The notes under the pieces were generated by a model. The model was not told where the DNA came from. It searched no databases and was given only the letters and a program-made list of their open reading frames with translations. Shown here in pieces: positions 15,831 to 23,092 of a stretch of DNA of 23,092 bases. The position numbers were made by a program, and so were the translations under genes. The stretch is from Betaproteobacteria bacterium UBA2293 (GTDB taxonomy: Bacteria; Pseudomonadota; Gammaproteobacteria; Burkholderiales; Rhodocyclaceae): contig DDWF01000014.1 in the NCBI GenBank assembly GCA_002345845.1, positions 1 through 23,092 of the forward strand, given 5' to 3'. Numbering within the stretch: position 1 is the stretch's first letter; every line of letters begins with the position of its first letter.

Positions 15831-17468
15831 TTACTCGATGGCCAGAACGGACTGGGCGTGCTGGCGGAGGACGTACTTCTGGATCTTGCCGGTCGAGGTC
15901 TTCGGCAACACGCCGAAAATGACCTGCTTGGGCACCTTGAAGCGCGCCAGGTGGCTGCGGCAATGCTCGATGATCTCGGCCTCGGTGCACACGGCATCGG
16001 CCTTCAGCTCGACGAAGGCGGCCGGCACCTCGCCCCACTTCTCGTCCGGCTTGGCGACGACGGCGGCGGCGACCACCGCCGGATGGCGATAGAGCACATC
16101 CTCGACTTCCAGCGAGGAGATGTTCTCCCCACCAGAGATGATGATGTCCTTGGAGCGGTCCTTGATCTTGACGTAGCCGTCGCTATGGACGACGGCCAGG
16201 TCGCCGGTATGGAACCAGCCGCCTTCGAAAGCTTCTTCGGTGGCTTTCGGATTCTTCAGGTAGCCCTTCATCACCAGATTGCCGCGGAACATGATTTCGC
16301 CCATCGCCTCGCCATCCCAGGGCACCGGCTGCATGCTCTGGCTGTCGAGCACGGCAATCGCTTCCTGCATGTGATAGCGCACGCCCTGACGGCCGTTGCG
16401 GGCGGCGCGCAGGTCGATCGGCAGCTTGTCCCATTCCGGGTGCTTGGCGCAGACGGCGGCCGGGCCGTAGGTTTCGGTCAGGCCGTAGACATGGGTGATG
16501 TTGAAGCCCATCTGCTCGGCGCCCTCGATGATGGCGGCCGGCGGTGCGGCGCCGGCGATCAGGCCGTTGACCTGATGCTCAATGCCCTGCTTCAGCTCGG
16601 CCGGGGCGTTGATCATCATCCCGTACACGATCGGCGCACCGCACATGTGGGTGACCTTGTGTTCCTTGATCAGGCCGAAGATCTGCGCCGGATCGACCTT
16701 GCGCAAACAGATGCTGGTGCCGGCATTGGCCGCCAGCGTCCATGGAAAGCACCAGCCGTTGCAGTGGAACATCGGCAGCGTCCACAGGTAGACCGAATGC
16801 GGCGCGATGCCCCAGGAGATGATGTTGGACGCCGAATTCAGATAGGCGCCGCGATGGTGATAGACGACGCCCTTCGGGTTGCCGGTGGTGCCGGAGGTGT
16901 AGTTGAGCGAGATGGCATCCCACTCGTCCTCGGGCAGCGCCCAGGCGAAGTCCGGATCGCCTTCCTTGAGGAAGGCCTCGTAGTCCTTCTCGCCGAGCGC
17001 TTCGCCGCTGCTGAAATCGGGATCGAGGGTATCGATGACCAGCGGCTTCGGCCCGTCGAGCAGCGCCAGCGCCGCCTTGACCGTCGCCGAGAATTCGGGG
17101 TCGGTGATCAGTACCTTGGCCTCGCCGTGGCCGAGCATGAAGGCAATGGCCTCGGCATCGAGACGGGTATTCAGCGTATTGAGCACGGCCCCGGCCATCG
17201 GCACGCCGAAATGGCATTCGAACATGGGTGCGGTATTCGGCAGCATGACCGCTACCGTGTCGCCCTTGCCGATGCCCCGGCCCTGCAACGCCGAGGCCAG
17301 TTGCCGGCAGCGACTGTAGCTCTCGGCCCAGGTGTAGCGACGCTCACCCTGAATGACGGAAATACGTTTCGGATAGATGAAGGCCGAACGCTCGATGAAG
17401 CTCAGCGGGGACAGCGGGACATAGTTGGCCGGATTGCGGTCCAGCCCGACGGAATACGGGTTAACCAA
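15831..17468 (-). CDS. Acyl-CoA synthetase (AMP-forming), DmdB-like
   Basis: This 545-aa ligase activates a carboxylic acid to its CoA thioester through an acyl-adenylate. Core motifs are the P-loop YTSGTTGNPKGV (190-201), YGLTETYG (328-335), the hinge TGDLAVVHSDGYVKIKDRSKD (421 onward) and the C-terminal catalytic Lys528 in TSTGKIQKY. The start codon is TTG: a GAGGAG ribosome site lies 7 bases upstream and an in-frame TAA immediately before it excludes a longer form. It is first in the minus-strand operon, 65 bases ahead of the dehydrogenase. Overall it resembles the medium-chain / methylmercaptopropionate-CoA ligase group; substrate is not determined. Confidence 0.92.
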   Translation of the reverse strand: MVNPYSVGLDRNPANYVPLSPLSFIERSAFIYPKRISVIQGERRYTWAESYSRCRQLASALQGRGIGKGDTVAVMLPNTAPMFECHFGVPMAGAVLNTLNTRLDAEAIAFMLGHGEAKVLITDPEFSATVKAALALLDGPKPLVIDTLDPDFSSGEALGEKDYEAFLKEGDPDFAWALPEDEWDAISLNYTSGTTGNPKGVVYHHRGAYLNSASNIISWGIAPHSVYLWTLPMFHCNGWCFPWTLAANAGTSICLRKVDPAQIFGLIKEHKVTHMCGAPIVYGMMINAPAELKQGIEHQVNGLIAGAAPPAAIIEGAEQMGFNITHVYGLTETYGPAAVCAKHPEWDKLPIDLRAARNGRQGVRYHMQEAIAVLDSQSMQPVPWDGEAMGEIMFRGNLVMKGYLKNPKATEEAFEGGWFHTGDLAVVHSDGYVKIKDRSKDIIISGGENISSLEVEDVLYRHPAVVAAAVVAKPDEKWGEVPAAFVELKADAVCTEAEIIEHCRSHLARFKVPKQVIFGVLPKTSTGKIQKYVLRQHAQSVLAIE

Positions 17469-17567
17469 GACTTATCTCCTCACACGTTGTTTGCCGGACG
17501 CTGTTCTCGGCAGTTCTGTTTTTTTGTGTGCGGGAGAATGACAAAACACCTTTGCGCAACTATTGGT

Positions 17568-17582
17568 CGAATGTAACGAATG
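17568..17582. promoter_or_regulatory. CGAATG direct repeat in the divergent region, candidate regulator site
   Basis: CGAATG occurs at 17568-17573 and 17577-17582, a 9-base period, and GAATG occurs again at 17536-17540. OmpR-family regulators commonly bind direct repeats near one helical turn apart. The repeats lie between the acyl-CoA ligase and the kinase/regulator genes in a 159-base gap. Assignment is inference. Confidence 0.3.
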
Positions 17583-17615
17583 ATTGCATCCATCACTCAG
17601 GGCTTCGGCCTGCAC

Positions 17616-17621
17616 TAGAAT
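17616..17621 (+). promoter_or_regulatory. Candidate -10 of the kinase gene, near-leaderless
   Basis: TAGAAT ends 6 bases before the kinase ATG, so transcription would start at about the A of ATG. No Shine-Dalgarno is seen before the ATG. No good -35 lies at 16-18 bases. Confidence 0.35.
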
Positions 17622-17627
17622 CGCCCG

Positions 17628-19652
17628 ATGTCCGACCAGCCCCGCGCCCCGACCCCCGCCGCCCGCCTGAACATGCTGCAGGCCGGCCTCGACCTGCTCG
17701 ACCAGGGGATCACCATCTTCGATGCCGAACTGCGGCTGATGGCGTGGAACCGGACCTTCCTCGAATTGCTCGATTTTCCGGAAACGCTGGCTTACGTCGG
17801 TGCGCCATTCGCGGCTTTCATCCGCTACAACGCCGAGCGCGGCGAATACGGTCCCGGCGATGTCGACGCGCAGGTTGCTGATCGTCTGCTGGCTGCCGCC
17901 GACTTCATGCCACATGTCCGCGAACGCCAGCGGCCGAACGGCCGCGTCCTGCTGCTGCGCGGCGAGCCGCTGCCCGGCCGCGGTTTCGTCACGCTGTACA
18001 CGGACATTACCGAGCAGCGCTACATCGAGAACCTGACCGAGCACCAGAACATCCAGCTTGAGGAACGCGTCCGCCGGCGCACCGCCCAGCTGGAAAACGC
18101 CAACGCCAACCTGCGCCGGGTCAGCAGCGACAACGAGCGCATCGCCGCCGCCCTCGGCCGCAGCGAGGCCCGCCTGCGCCTGATCAACGACACCATTCCG
18201 ATTCTCATCGGCTACGTCGACCAGAACGAGGTCTACCAGTACGCCAACAAGGGCTACTCCGACTGGTACGGCCACCCGGAAGGCGCAGTTACCGGCCGCG
18301 CCGTGCTCGATGTCATCGGCCCGCACGTCTATGCCCAGGTGCGCGACTCGGTGCGCAAGGCGCTGGCCGGCCAGCAGGTCACCTACGAGTACCAGATGGA
18401 ACGCCAGGGGCAGACCGTCTTCGCCCGCAGCACGCTGGTCCCGGAAATCTCCGCCGACGGCGAACCGCTCGGCTTCTTCGTCTTCTCGCACGAGATCACC
18501 GAGCAGAAACGCATGCAGGCGGCCCTGGTGCAGGCCCAGAAAATGGAGGCCATCGGCCAGTTGACCGGCGGCCTGGCCCATGACTTCAACAACCTGCTGA
18601 CCGTCATCATCGGCAACCTCGCGGCCCTGCAGGATCACCGCCCGGATGATGCCGGCGTCAACGAATTCGTCGCTCCCGCCCTGCAATCGGCCCGCCGCGG
18701 CGTGCAGCTGATCAAGCGCCTGCTGACCTTCTCCCGCCAGCAAGCGTTGGCCCCGGAAACGGTCGACATCGGCCAGCTGGTCAGCGGTCTGAGCAAGCTG
18801 GTCCGCCGTTCGCTACCGGAATCGATCAGCGTGTCGACCGATCTCACCGCCGCCGACATTCATGCCCTGGCCGACCCCGGCCAGCTGGAAAGCGCCCTCC
18901 TCAATTTCGCCCTGAACGCCCGCGATGCCATGCCCGACGGCGGCCGCCTGCACATCGCGGCCCGTGCCGTCGAACTGGCCAGCGGCAACAACGCCTTCGA
19001 TGCACCGCCAGGTCGCTACGTGGTCATCGAGGTCACCGACAATGGTTGCGGCATGGAGGCGGCGACGCTCGCCCGCGCCTGCGAACCCTTCTTCACCACC
19101 AAGCGCTTCGGCCTCGGCAGCGGCCTCGGCCTGGCCATGGCCTACGGTTTTGCCCGCCAGTCGGGCGGCGGCATGAGCCTGCACAGTCAGCCTGGCCAGG
19201 GCACGACGGTGCTCATCGCCCTGCCGCAAATCGCCCCTGATACCGAAGCCCAGACCACGGTTACCGATGCCATCCACGCCAACGACGGCGAACTGGTGCT
19301 ACTGGTCGAGGATGATGCCAGCGTCCGCCGTGTCGTCCGCCAGCAACTGATCGACCTCGGCCACCCGGTGCTGGAAGCAGAGAACGGCGAGCAGGCGCTG
19401 GAGATGATCGAGCACATTGTCGACATCGCCATCTTGGTCAGCGATGTCATCATGCCCGGCGGCATGAACGGCCGTCAGCTCGCCGAAGCGGCCCTGGAGC
19501 GCCGGGCGGAACTGCGCGTGGTACTGATGAGCGGCTACGCCGACGACAGCCTTCCCAATGCCGACGGAGCGCCGCTGCCGATACTGGCCAAGCCTTTCGG
19601 GCGGCCAGACCTCGCCGGTGCCCTGCAACGAACCCGCAAGGAGAGCCCATGA
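17628..19652 (+). CDS. Hybrid sensor histidine kinase with two PAS-like regions and a receiver
   Basis: This 674-aa kinase has no membrane segment, so it senses a cytosolic signal. Domains in order: an N-terminal PAS_7-like region (about 15-130; LDQGITIFDAELRLMAWN), a coiled coil (about 130-180), a second PAS domain (about 180-295; ITEQKRMQAAL exit), HisKA with His318 in GGLAHDFNNLL, HATPase_c with N box NFALNARDAM (Asn430), G1 DNGCGM (471-476) and G2 GLGSGLGLAM, and a receiver (about 556-670) with acidic Glu561/Asp562/Asp563, phospho-acceptor Asp606 and Lys655. It is divergent from the acyl-CoA operon and overlaps the response-regulator gene by four bases. The signal is unknown; control of the neighbouring operon is inferred. 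Confidence 0.93.
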   Translation: MSDQPRAPTPAARLNMLQAGLDLLDQGITIFDAELRLMAWNRTFLELLDFPETLAYVGAPFAAFIRYNAERGEYGPGDVDAQVADRLLAAADFMPHVRERQRPNGRVLLLRGEPLPGRGFVTLYTDITEQRYIENLTEHQNIQLEERVRRRTAQLENANANLRRVSSDNERIAAALGRSEARLRLINDTIPILIGYVDQNEVYQYANKGYSDWYGHPEGAVTGRAVLDVIGPHVYAQVRDSVRKALAGQQVTYEYQMERQGQTVFARSTLVPEISADGEPLGFFVFSHEITEQKRMQAALVQAQKMEAIGQLTGGLAHDFNNLLTVIIGNLAALQDHRPDDAGVNEFVAPALQSARRGVQLIKRLLTFSRQQALAPETVDIGQLVSGLSKLVRRSLPESISVSTDLTAADIHALADPGQLESALLNFALNARDAMPDGGRLHIAARAVELASGNNAFDAPPGRYVVIEVTDNGCGMEAATLARACEPFFTTKRFGLGSGLGLAMAYGFARQSGGGMSLHSQPGQGTTVLIALPQIAPDTEAQTTVTDAIHANDGELVLLVEDDASVRRVVRQQLIDLGHPVLEAENGEQALEMIEHIVDIAILVSDVIMPGGMNGRQLAEAALERRAELRVVLMSGYADDSLPNADGAPLPILAKPFGRPDLAGALQRTRKESP

Positions 19653-20368
19653 ACGAGCAGGATAGCGGCAAGCTGATCCTCATCGTCGAAGATGACCCGG
19701 ACGTCGCCCGCATCATCGAACAAGTGCTTGCCGATTTCGGTTTTCACACCGCCTGGTGCCGCAGCGGCGGCGAACTGCTGCGCCGGCTGCGCACGCTGTC
19801 GCCCGACCTCTGCATCGTCGATCTCGGTCTGCCCGACATGGACGGCCTGGAGGCCATGCAGCGTCTGCGCGCCCAGTCTTCCTGCGGCATCCTCATCCTG
19901 ACCGGCCGCGCCCATGTCAGCGACCGGGTGATGGGACTGGAACTGGGCGCCGACGACTACGTGCTGAAACCCTTCGAACCTCGCGAACTGGTCGCCCGCG
20001 TCCGCAGCATCCTGCGCCGCCGCGAAAACAGCGCCAGCGCCGTCCACTGCGACGTCGCCGAATTTGCCGGCTGGCACTTCAATCCGGGCAACAACACGCT
20101 CATCGCTCCGGATGGCGAGAACCACCTGTTGAGCACGGCCGAGGCCGAACTGCTGGGCGTCTTCGTCCGCCATCCCAACCGCATCCTGCAGCGCGAAAAG
20201 CTGATGGGAACACGCGACCTGAACCCAACCGACCGCGCCATCGACGTCCGCATCTCTCGCCTGCGCCGCAAGCTGGAACCTGATGCGCACAGCCCGGCGC
20301 TGATCAAAACGGTCTACGGCGCCGGCTATCTATTCATGGCGACGGTGCGCTGGCTGCCGGCACAATAA
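19649..20368 (+). CDS. OmpR-family response regulator
   Basis: This 239-aa DNA-binding regulator has a receiver domain (about 8-122) with VEDD, phospho-acceptor Asp58 in CIVDLGLPD, Thr85 in ILTGR and Lys107 in VLKPF, followed by a winged-helix trans_reg_C domain (about 135-232) ending in DVRISRLRRKLE and IKTVYGAGYLF. Its ATG overlaps the stop of the hybrid kinase gene (ATGA), so both are co-translated and almost certainly cognate; because the kinase has its own receiver, signalling may be branched or the kinase receiver may modulate output. Likely targets are the divergent acyl-CoA genes, by inference from position. Confidence 0.93.
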   Translation: MNEQDSGKLILIVEDDPDVARIIEQVLADFGFHTAWCRSGGELLRRLRTLSPDLCIVDLGLPDMDGLEAMQRLRAQSSCGILILTGRAHVSDRVMGLELGADDYVLKPFEPRELVARVRSILRRRENSASAVHCDVAEFAGWHFNPGNNTLIAPDGENHLLSTAEAELLGVFVRHPNRILQREKLMGTRDLNPTDRAIDVRISRLRRKLEPDAHSPALIKTVYGAGYLFMATVRWLPAQ

Positions 20369-20392
20369 ACGCCGGCGGCCGGCCACCCGATC

Positions 20393-20409
20393 AATGCCAA
20401 CGGCATTTT
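20393..20409 (+). terminator. Possible weak intrinsic terminator after the response regulator
   Basis: AATGCC-AAC-GGCATT forms a 6-bp stem with a 3-base loop followed by TT and C, giving TTTT at its end. It lies 24 bases after the response-regulator stop. The stem is short, so this is tentative. Confidence 0.4.
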
Positions 20410-20506
20410 CATCAATCACTACAAGGTATAATCCCGCCGCAATCTGTATCCCGCCTCCTTCCCTCCGGGCTGCGCGCAGGGCAATCTAGCGGAAACAGGC
20501 AAATCA

Positions 20507-20540
20507 TTGACGCCAACCAAATTCGGTACTAGATTTGGGT
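20507..20540 (+). promoter_or_regulatory. Toxin-antitoxin promoter with operator dyad
   Basis: TTGACG (20507-20512), a 17-base spacer and TAGATT (20530-20535) form a plausible sigma-70 promoter. An inverted repeat CCAAAT (20517-20522) and ATTTGG (20533-20538), ten bases apart, covers the spacer and -10, where an antitoxin repressor would be expected to bind. A strong AGGAGG (20553-20558) precedes the antitoxin ATG by 4 bases. An upstream TATAAT (20427-20432) lacks a good -35. Confidence 0.6.
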
Positions 20541-20562
20541 CCATAGAATCACAGGAGGCAAC

Positions 20563-20841
20563 ATGCAGTCCATCGCCAACATCAAGTCCATTTCGTATCT
20601 GAAAAGCCATGCGGCAAAGATTTCAGAAGACCTGGAAATGAACGGGAATCCGTTTGTTATCACCCAGAATGGTGAGGCCAGCATGGTGATTGAGGGCATC
20701 AAGCAGTTTCAGGAAAAAGAAGCGCTCATTGCCGCTTTGAAAATCATTGCCTTGGGTGAGAAGGACCGCATTCAAGACAAGGGTATTTCCGCGGCGGATT
20801 CCAGGGCACAACTGCTCGCCGCTCGTCAAAACCGCAAATAA
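20563..20841 (+). CDS. Type II antitoxin, Phd/YefM family
   Basis: This 92-aa protein has the Phd/YefM pattern: N-terminal SISYLKSHAAKISEDLE (DNA-binding and dimer part), GNPFVITQNGEASMVIEGI, then a C-terminal helix that would wrap the toxin. It should neutralise the downstream toxin and repress its own promoter through the upstream dyad. Sampled stretches are about 40-52% GC by eye-count, clearly below the flanking genes, which suggests horizontal acquisition. The stop TAA shares its last A with the toxin ATG (TAATG), the usual coupling of such pairs. Confidence 0.9.
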   Translation: MQSIANIKSISYLKSHAAKISEDLEMNGNPFVITQNGEASMVIEGIKQFQEKEALIAALKIIALGEKDRIQDKGISAADSRAQLLAARQNRK

Positions 20842-21161
20842 TGGCAGTCTTCGTTCTTCCCGATGCCCAAGCGGACTTGCTTTCACTTCAGGAGTACATG
20901 CTCGACAAATGGGGCGAATCTGCATGGCTGAAAGCGGAGGACGAGATTTTCGAAAAGCTGGAGAAGGTTGACTCCGGAATATTCACCGGAACGCCAGTTC
21001 AGGAACTTGCATCAGTAGGCATCCTGGATTACCAGAACATCTATACCTCGCATCACAAATTGGTCTACCGGCGGATCGGTAACGACACCTATCTATACCT
21101 CATTGCCGGGCACAGGCAGGACTACCCGACGATTCTGACGAAACGTTTGTTGAGCAGGTAA
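20841..21161 (+). CDS. Type II toxin, RelE/ParE superfamily
   Basis: This 106-aa protein has the RelE/ParE layout: an N-terminal strand (AVFVLPDAQADLLSLQEYMLDKWG) with two helices, a central beta-sheet (NIYTSHHKLVYRRIGNDTYLYLIAGHRQDY) and a C-terminal basic tail TKRLLSR. ParE-like toxins poison gyrase and RelE-like ones cleave mRNA on the ribosome; the sequence alone does not decide between them, though the VYRRI...YLYLIAGHRQD strand order is common to the ParE/RelE stabilisation group. It overlaps the antitoxin gene by one base and is full length with no disruption, so the module is probably functional. Confidence 0.88.
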   Translation: MAVFVLPDAQADLLSLQEYMLDKWGESAWLKAEDEIFEKLEKVDSGIFTGTPVQELASVGILDYQNIYTSHHKLVYRRIGNDTYLYLIAGHRQDYPTILTKRLLSR

Positions 21162-21234
21162 TTCGTTTAATAAGACCCCGCTTCGACACTTCGTTTTCAG
21201 TGATGGAACAACTGATGGGAACAGCCGCTTCGCC

Positions 21235-21274
21235 AAAAACAAAAAACCCGCAAAGCCTTGAGCTGTGCGGGTTT
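21235..21274 (-). terminator. Intrinsic terminator of tRNA-Ser
   Basis: AAACCCGCA (21244-21252) and TGCGGGTTT (21266-21274) form a 9-bp stem around a 13-base loop. On the minus strand the stem is followed by a T-rich tract (21246-21235). It lies 13 bases beyond the tRNA-Ser 3' end and could also weakly stop toxin transcripts on the plus strand. Confidence 0.85.
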
Positions 21275-21287
21275 CGTGTTGGTCGCT

Positions 21288-21377
21288 TGGCGGAGAGGGT
21301 GGGATTCGACCCCACGGTAGGCTTGCACCTACGCCTGATTTCGAGTCAGGTACATTCGACCACTCTGCCACCTCTCC
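21288..21377 (-). tRNA. tRNA-Ser (anticodon CGA)
   Basis: The minus strand folds as a class II tRNA of 90 bases with a long variable arm (CGTAGGTGCAAGCCTACG). Acceptor GGAGAGG pairs with CCTCTCC, the discriminator is G, CCA is encoded, and the anticodon stem CCTGA/TCAGG holds loop CTCGAAA, anticodon CGA, reading UCG. UCG codons should be frequent in this GC-rich genome. serS lies close by. Confidence 0.96.
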
Positions 21378-21388
21378 GAAGCGGGCCG

Positions 21389-21418
21389 CATAATAGCACA
21401 ACAGATGTCGGTGACCAA
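21389..21418. promoter_or_regulatory. Overlapping divergent promoters of tRNA-Ser and mltF
   Basis: Only 27 bases separate the tRNA 5' end from the mltF ATG. The minus strand has TATTAT (21395-21390) with TTGGTC (21418-21413) 17 bases upstream, inside the mltF start. The plus strand has CATAAT (21389-21394) on the same bases, with its -35 position inside the tRNA gene. Both transcripts would start within a few bases of the gene starts. Confidence 0.45.
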
Positions 21419-22826
21419 GAAACTATTACTGCTGATCGCGACGCTTGCGGTCGCTGCCTGCGGCGACTGGCTGGCGGCGCCCCTGCCCTTTCCGACGCCG
21501 GCCCAGCACGACCTTGTGGTCCTCACCCGGCCCGGCCCGCTGACGCATACCGGTGACGAAACGATCGGTATCAGCGGCCTGGAGCGCGATATGGCCGAAG
21601 CCTTTGCCCAGGAACTCGGCGTTGGCGTTCAGTTCAAGGTGGTCCATCCGGAAGACCTGGAAGAGAGCATTGCCGACGGCGCCTACCACATCGCTGCAGC
21701 CTGGCTGTCGCCGCTGGCCGATGCCGGCATCGCGGCGACGCCGCCCCTGTTCATGACGCGCGACGTGCTGGCCCAGCACGACGCGGCGCTGCCGCTGACC
21801 GATGTCAGCCAGCTGTCCGGCAAGACTGTGCACGTCATGGCCGGCTCACGCCAGGCGGCAACCCTGCGGCAACTGGCAGCCAAAACGCCGGAAGTAAGCA
21901 TTGTCGAAATTGGCCAGGGGACCATCGTCGACCTACTCGGGAAGCTGGGTGATGGGCAGGTGGAATATGTAGTCATGGACGGACATATGGAGGACCTAGC
22001 CAACCAGTTCGTACCCAATCTGCGCACTTCGCTGCGCCTGAGCGAGGAGCAGCCCATCGTCTGGTTGCTCGGCCCGCACCCCAATGCCGAACTGGCCACC
22101 CGCGCCAACGCCTTTGTCGAGCGCATCCGGCGCGACGGCACGCTGGCCCGCCTGGAAGAACGCTATTTTGGTCATGTCCGCCGCCTCAAGCAGGCCGACG
22201 TCACCCGCTTCCTCGGCATGATGGAAAGCACCCTGCCCAAACTGCGCCCGCTGTTCCAGGCTGCCGAAGCGGCGAGTGGCCTCGACTGGCGGTTGCTCGC
22301 TGCCGTCGCCTATCAGGAATCGCACTGGGACTCGAATGCCACCAGCTACACCAACGTCCGCGGCATCATGATGCTCACCGAGGAAACGGCCGACCGCCTG
22401 GGCGTCAGCAACCGCCTCGACCCGCGCCAGAGCATCATGGCCGGCGCCCGCTACATCAATATCCTGCGTGACATGCTGCCAGCCGAGGTCGGCGAACCCG
22501 ACCGCACCTGGCTGGCACTGGCCGCCTACAACATCGGCCCCGGGCACATGAACGGGGCGCGCACCATCGCCAAACAGCTGAAGGCCGACCCCAACGCCTG
22601 GTACGAGATGAAGCGCATCCTGCCGCTACTGGCCAGGCCGCAGTACTACGCCCGCCTGAAAGCCGGCCGGGCGCGCGGCGGCGAAGCGGTGATCCTGGTC
22701 GAGAATATCCGCAGCTATTACGACATCCTGCTGCGCAACCAGGCACCGCTGAACGGCCTGTCGCCCAAGATGGAAGGCATGTTCGGCCGCCAGGACGACA
22801 TACCCACGCTGAAGCTGGGCCCGTAG
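21405..22826 (+). CDS. mltF: Membrane-bound lytic murein transglycosylase F
   Basis: This 473-aa lipoprotein cleaves peptidoglycan and is tethered to the outer membrane. Residues 1-19 are a lipoprotein signal (KKLLLLIATLAVAAC, lipobox VAAC, lipidated Cys19). A solute-binding-protein-3-like domain (about 35-258) is the regulatory module; a C-terminal SLT domain (about 285-415) has catalytic Glu305 in AYQESHWD and LALAAYNIGPGHM. Length and domain order match MltF. The signal peptide fixes the ATG at 21405, but no Shine-Dalgarno precedes it; the transcript may be almost leaderless. It faces serS tail to tail with 26 bases between and no clear terminator. Confidence 0.93.
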   Translation: MSVTKKLLLLIATLAVAACGDWLAAPLPFPTPAQHDLVVLTRPGPLTHTGDETIGISGLERDMAEAFAQELGVGVQFKVVHPEDLEESIADGAYHIAAAWLSPLADAGIAATPPLFMTRDVLAQHDAALPLTDVSQLSGKTVHVMAGSRQAATLRQLAAKTPEVSIVEIGQGTIVDLLGKLGDGQVEYVVMDGHMEDLANQFVPNLRTSLRLSEEQPIVWLLGPHPNAELATRANAFVERIRRDGTLARLEERYFGHVRRLKQADVTRFLGMMESTLPKLRPLFQAAEAASGLDWRLLAAVAYQESHWDSNATSYTNVRGIMMLTEETADRLGVSNRLDPRQSIMAGARYINILRDMLPAEVGEPDRTWLALAAYNIGPGHMNGARTIAKQLKADPNAWYEMKRILPLLARPQYYARLKAGRARGGEAVILVENIRSYYDILLRNQAPLNGLSPKMEGMFGRQDDIPTLKLGP

Positions 22827-22852
22827 GCCCTATCCTGCCGACGCCGGGACAA

Positions 22853-23092
<240 letters not shown>

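Noticed and set aside
13969..16092. A 707-codon plus-strand open frame opposite the acyl-CoA dehydrogenase
   Set aside because: Antisense shadow of a clear enzyme gene, with no recognisable motif and no ribosome site.
15858..17576. A 572-codon plus-strand open frame opposite the acyl-CoA ligase
   Set aside because: Same codon-bias explanation; composition is unlike a real protein.
20369..20562. Possible attachment-site copy of the tRNA-Ser 3' end flanking the toxin-antitoxin module
   Set aside because: I searched this gap by eye for the tRNA 3' sequence and found no convincing match, so no integration claim is made.
21201..21224. Imperfect 12-base tandem repeat (TGATGG...) between toxin and tRNA-Ser
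   Set aside because: Only 8 of 12 positions match and there are just two units; chance is sufficient.

Overview
The window looks like ordinary chromosome from a high-GC betaproteobacterium, probably order Rhodocyclales (Dechloromonas/Azonexus/Azoarcus-like). This rests on protein resemblance recalled from memory, the strong GC bias at third codon positions, and the gene neighbourhoods; no database search was possible. Most genes are housekeeping or core metabolism. One small low-GC toxin-antitoxin module looks acquired.

Layout, left to right. (1) tRNA-Asp(GTC) lies at the very start, followed by a perfect 17-bp hairpin that can also end the oppositely oriented ferredoxin-NADP reductase gene (fpr). 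A FinR/YeiE-like LysR regulator is divergent from fpr, with a dyad between them. (2) mltD encodes a periplasmic lytic transglycosylase with an unusual Lys/Ala/Pro-rich tail. (3) A long minus-strand gene string (10695 down to 3488) reads: degenerate EAL-HDOD signalling protein, unrecognised 503-aa tail-anchored protein with papain-like His and Cys motifs, then YejB- and YejE-type permeases and a fused double ATPase of YejF type. No solute-binding protein is present. (4) A second minus-strand operon (17468 down to 10887) encodes an acyl-CoA ligase, a DmdC-type acyl-CoA dehydrogenase, ETF-ubiquinone oxidoreductase and a multi-pass permease. Together these could import and activate an organic acid, oxidise its CoA ester and pass electrons to the quinone pool. 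(5) Divergent from that operon is a two-component pair: a soluble hybrid kinase with two PAS-like regions and an OmpR-family response regulator. It is the obvious candidate regulator of the operon. (6) A Phd/YefM-RelE/ParE toxin-antitoxin operon with its own promoter and operator dyad. (7) tRNA-Ser(CGA) and mltF are divergent and appear to share a very compact overlapping promoter. (8) The 3' end of serS (seryl-tRNA synthetase) runs off the right edge.

No CRISPR array, insertion sequence, prophage gene or rRNA was seen. No gene-free stretch exceeds 300 bases; the longest gaps (about 190 bases at 10696-10886 and 20369-20562) hold terminators and promoters. The observations most worth following are the 503-aa protein and its coupling to the binding-protein-less Yej transporter, the permease inside the acyl-CoA operon, the kinase/regulator divergent from that operon, and the 27-bp divergent tRNA-Ser/mltF promoter region.
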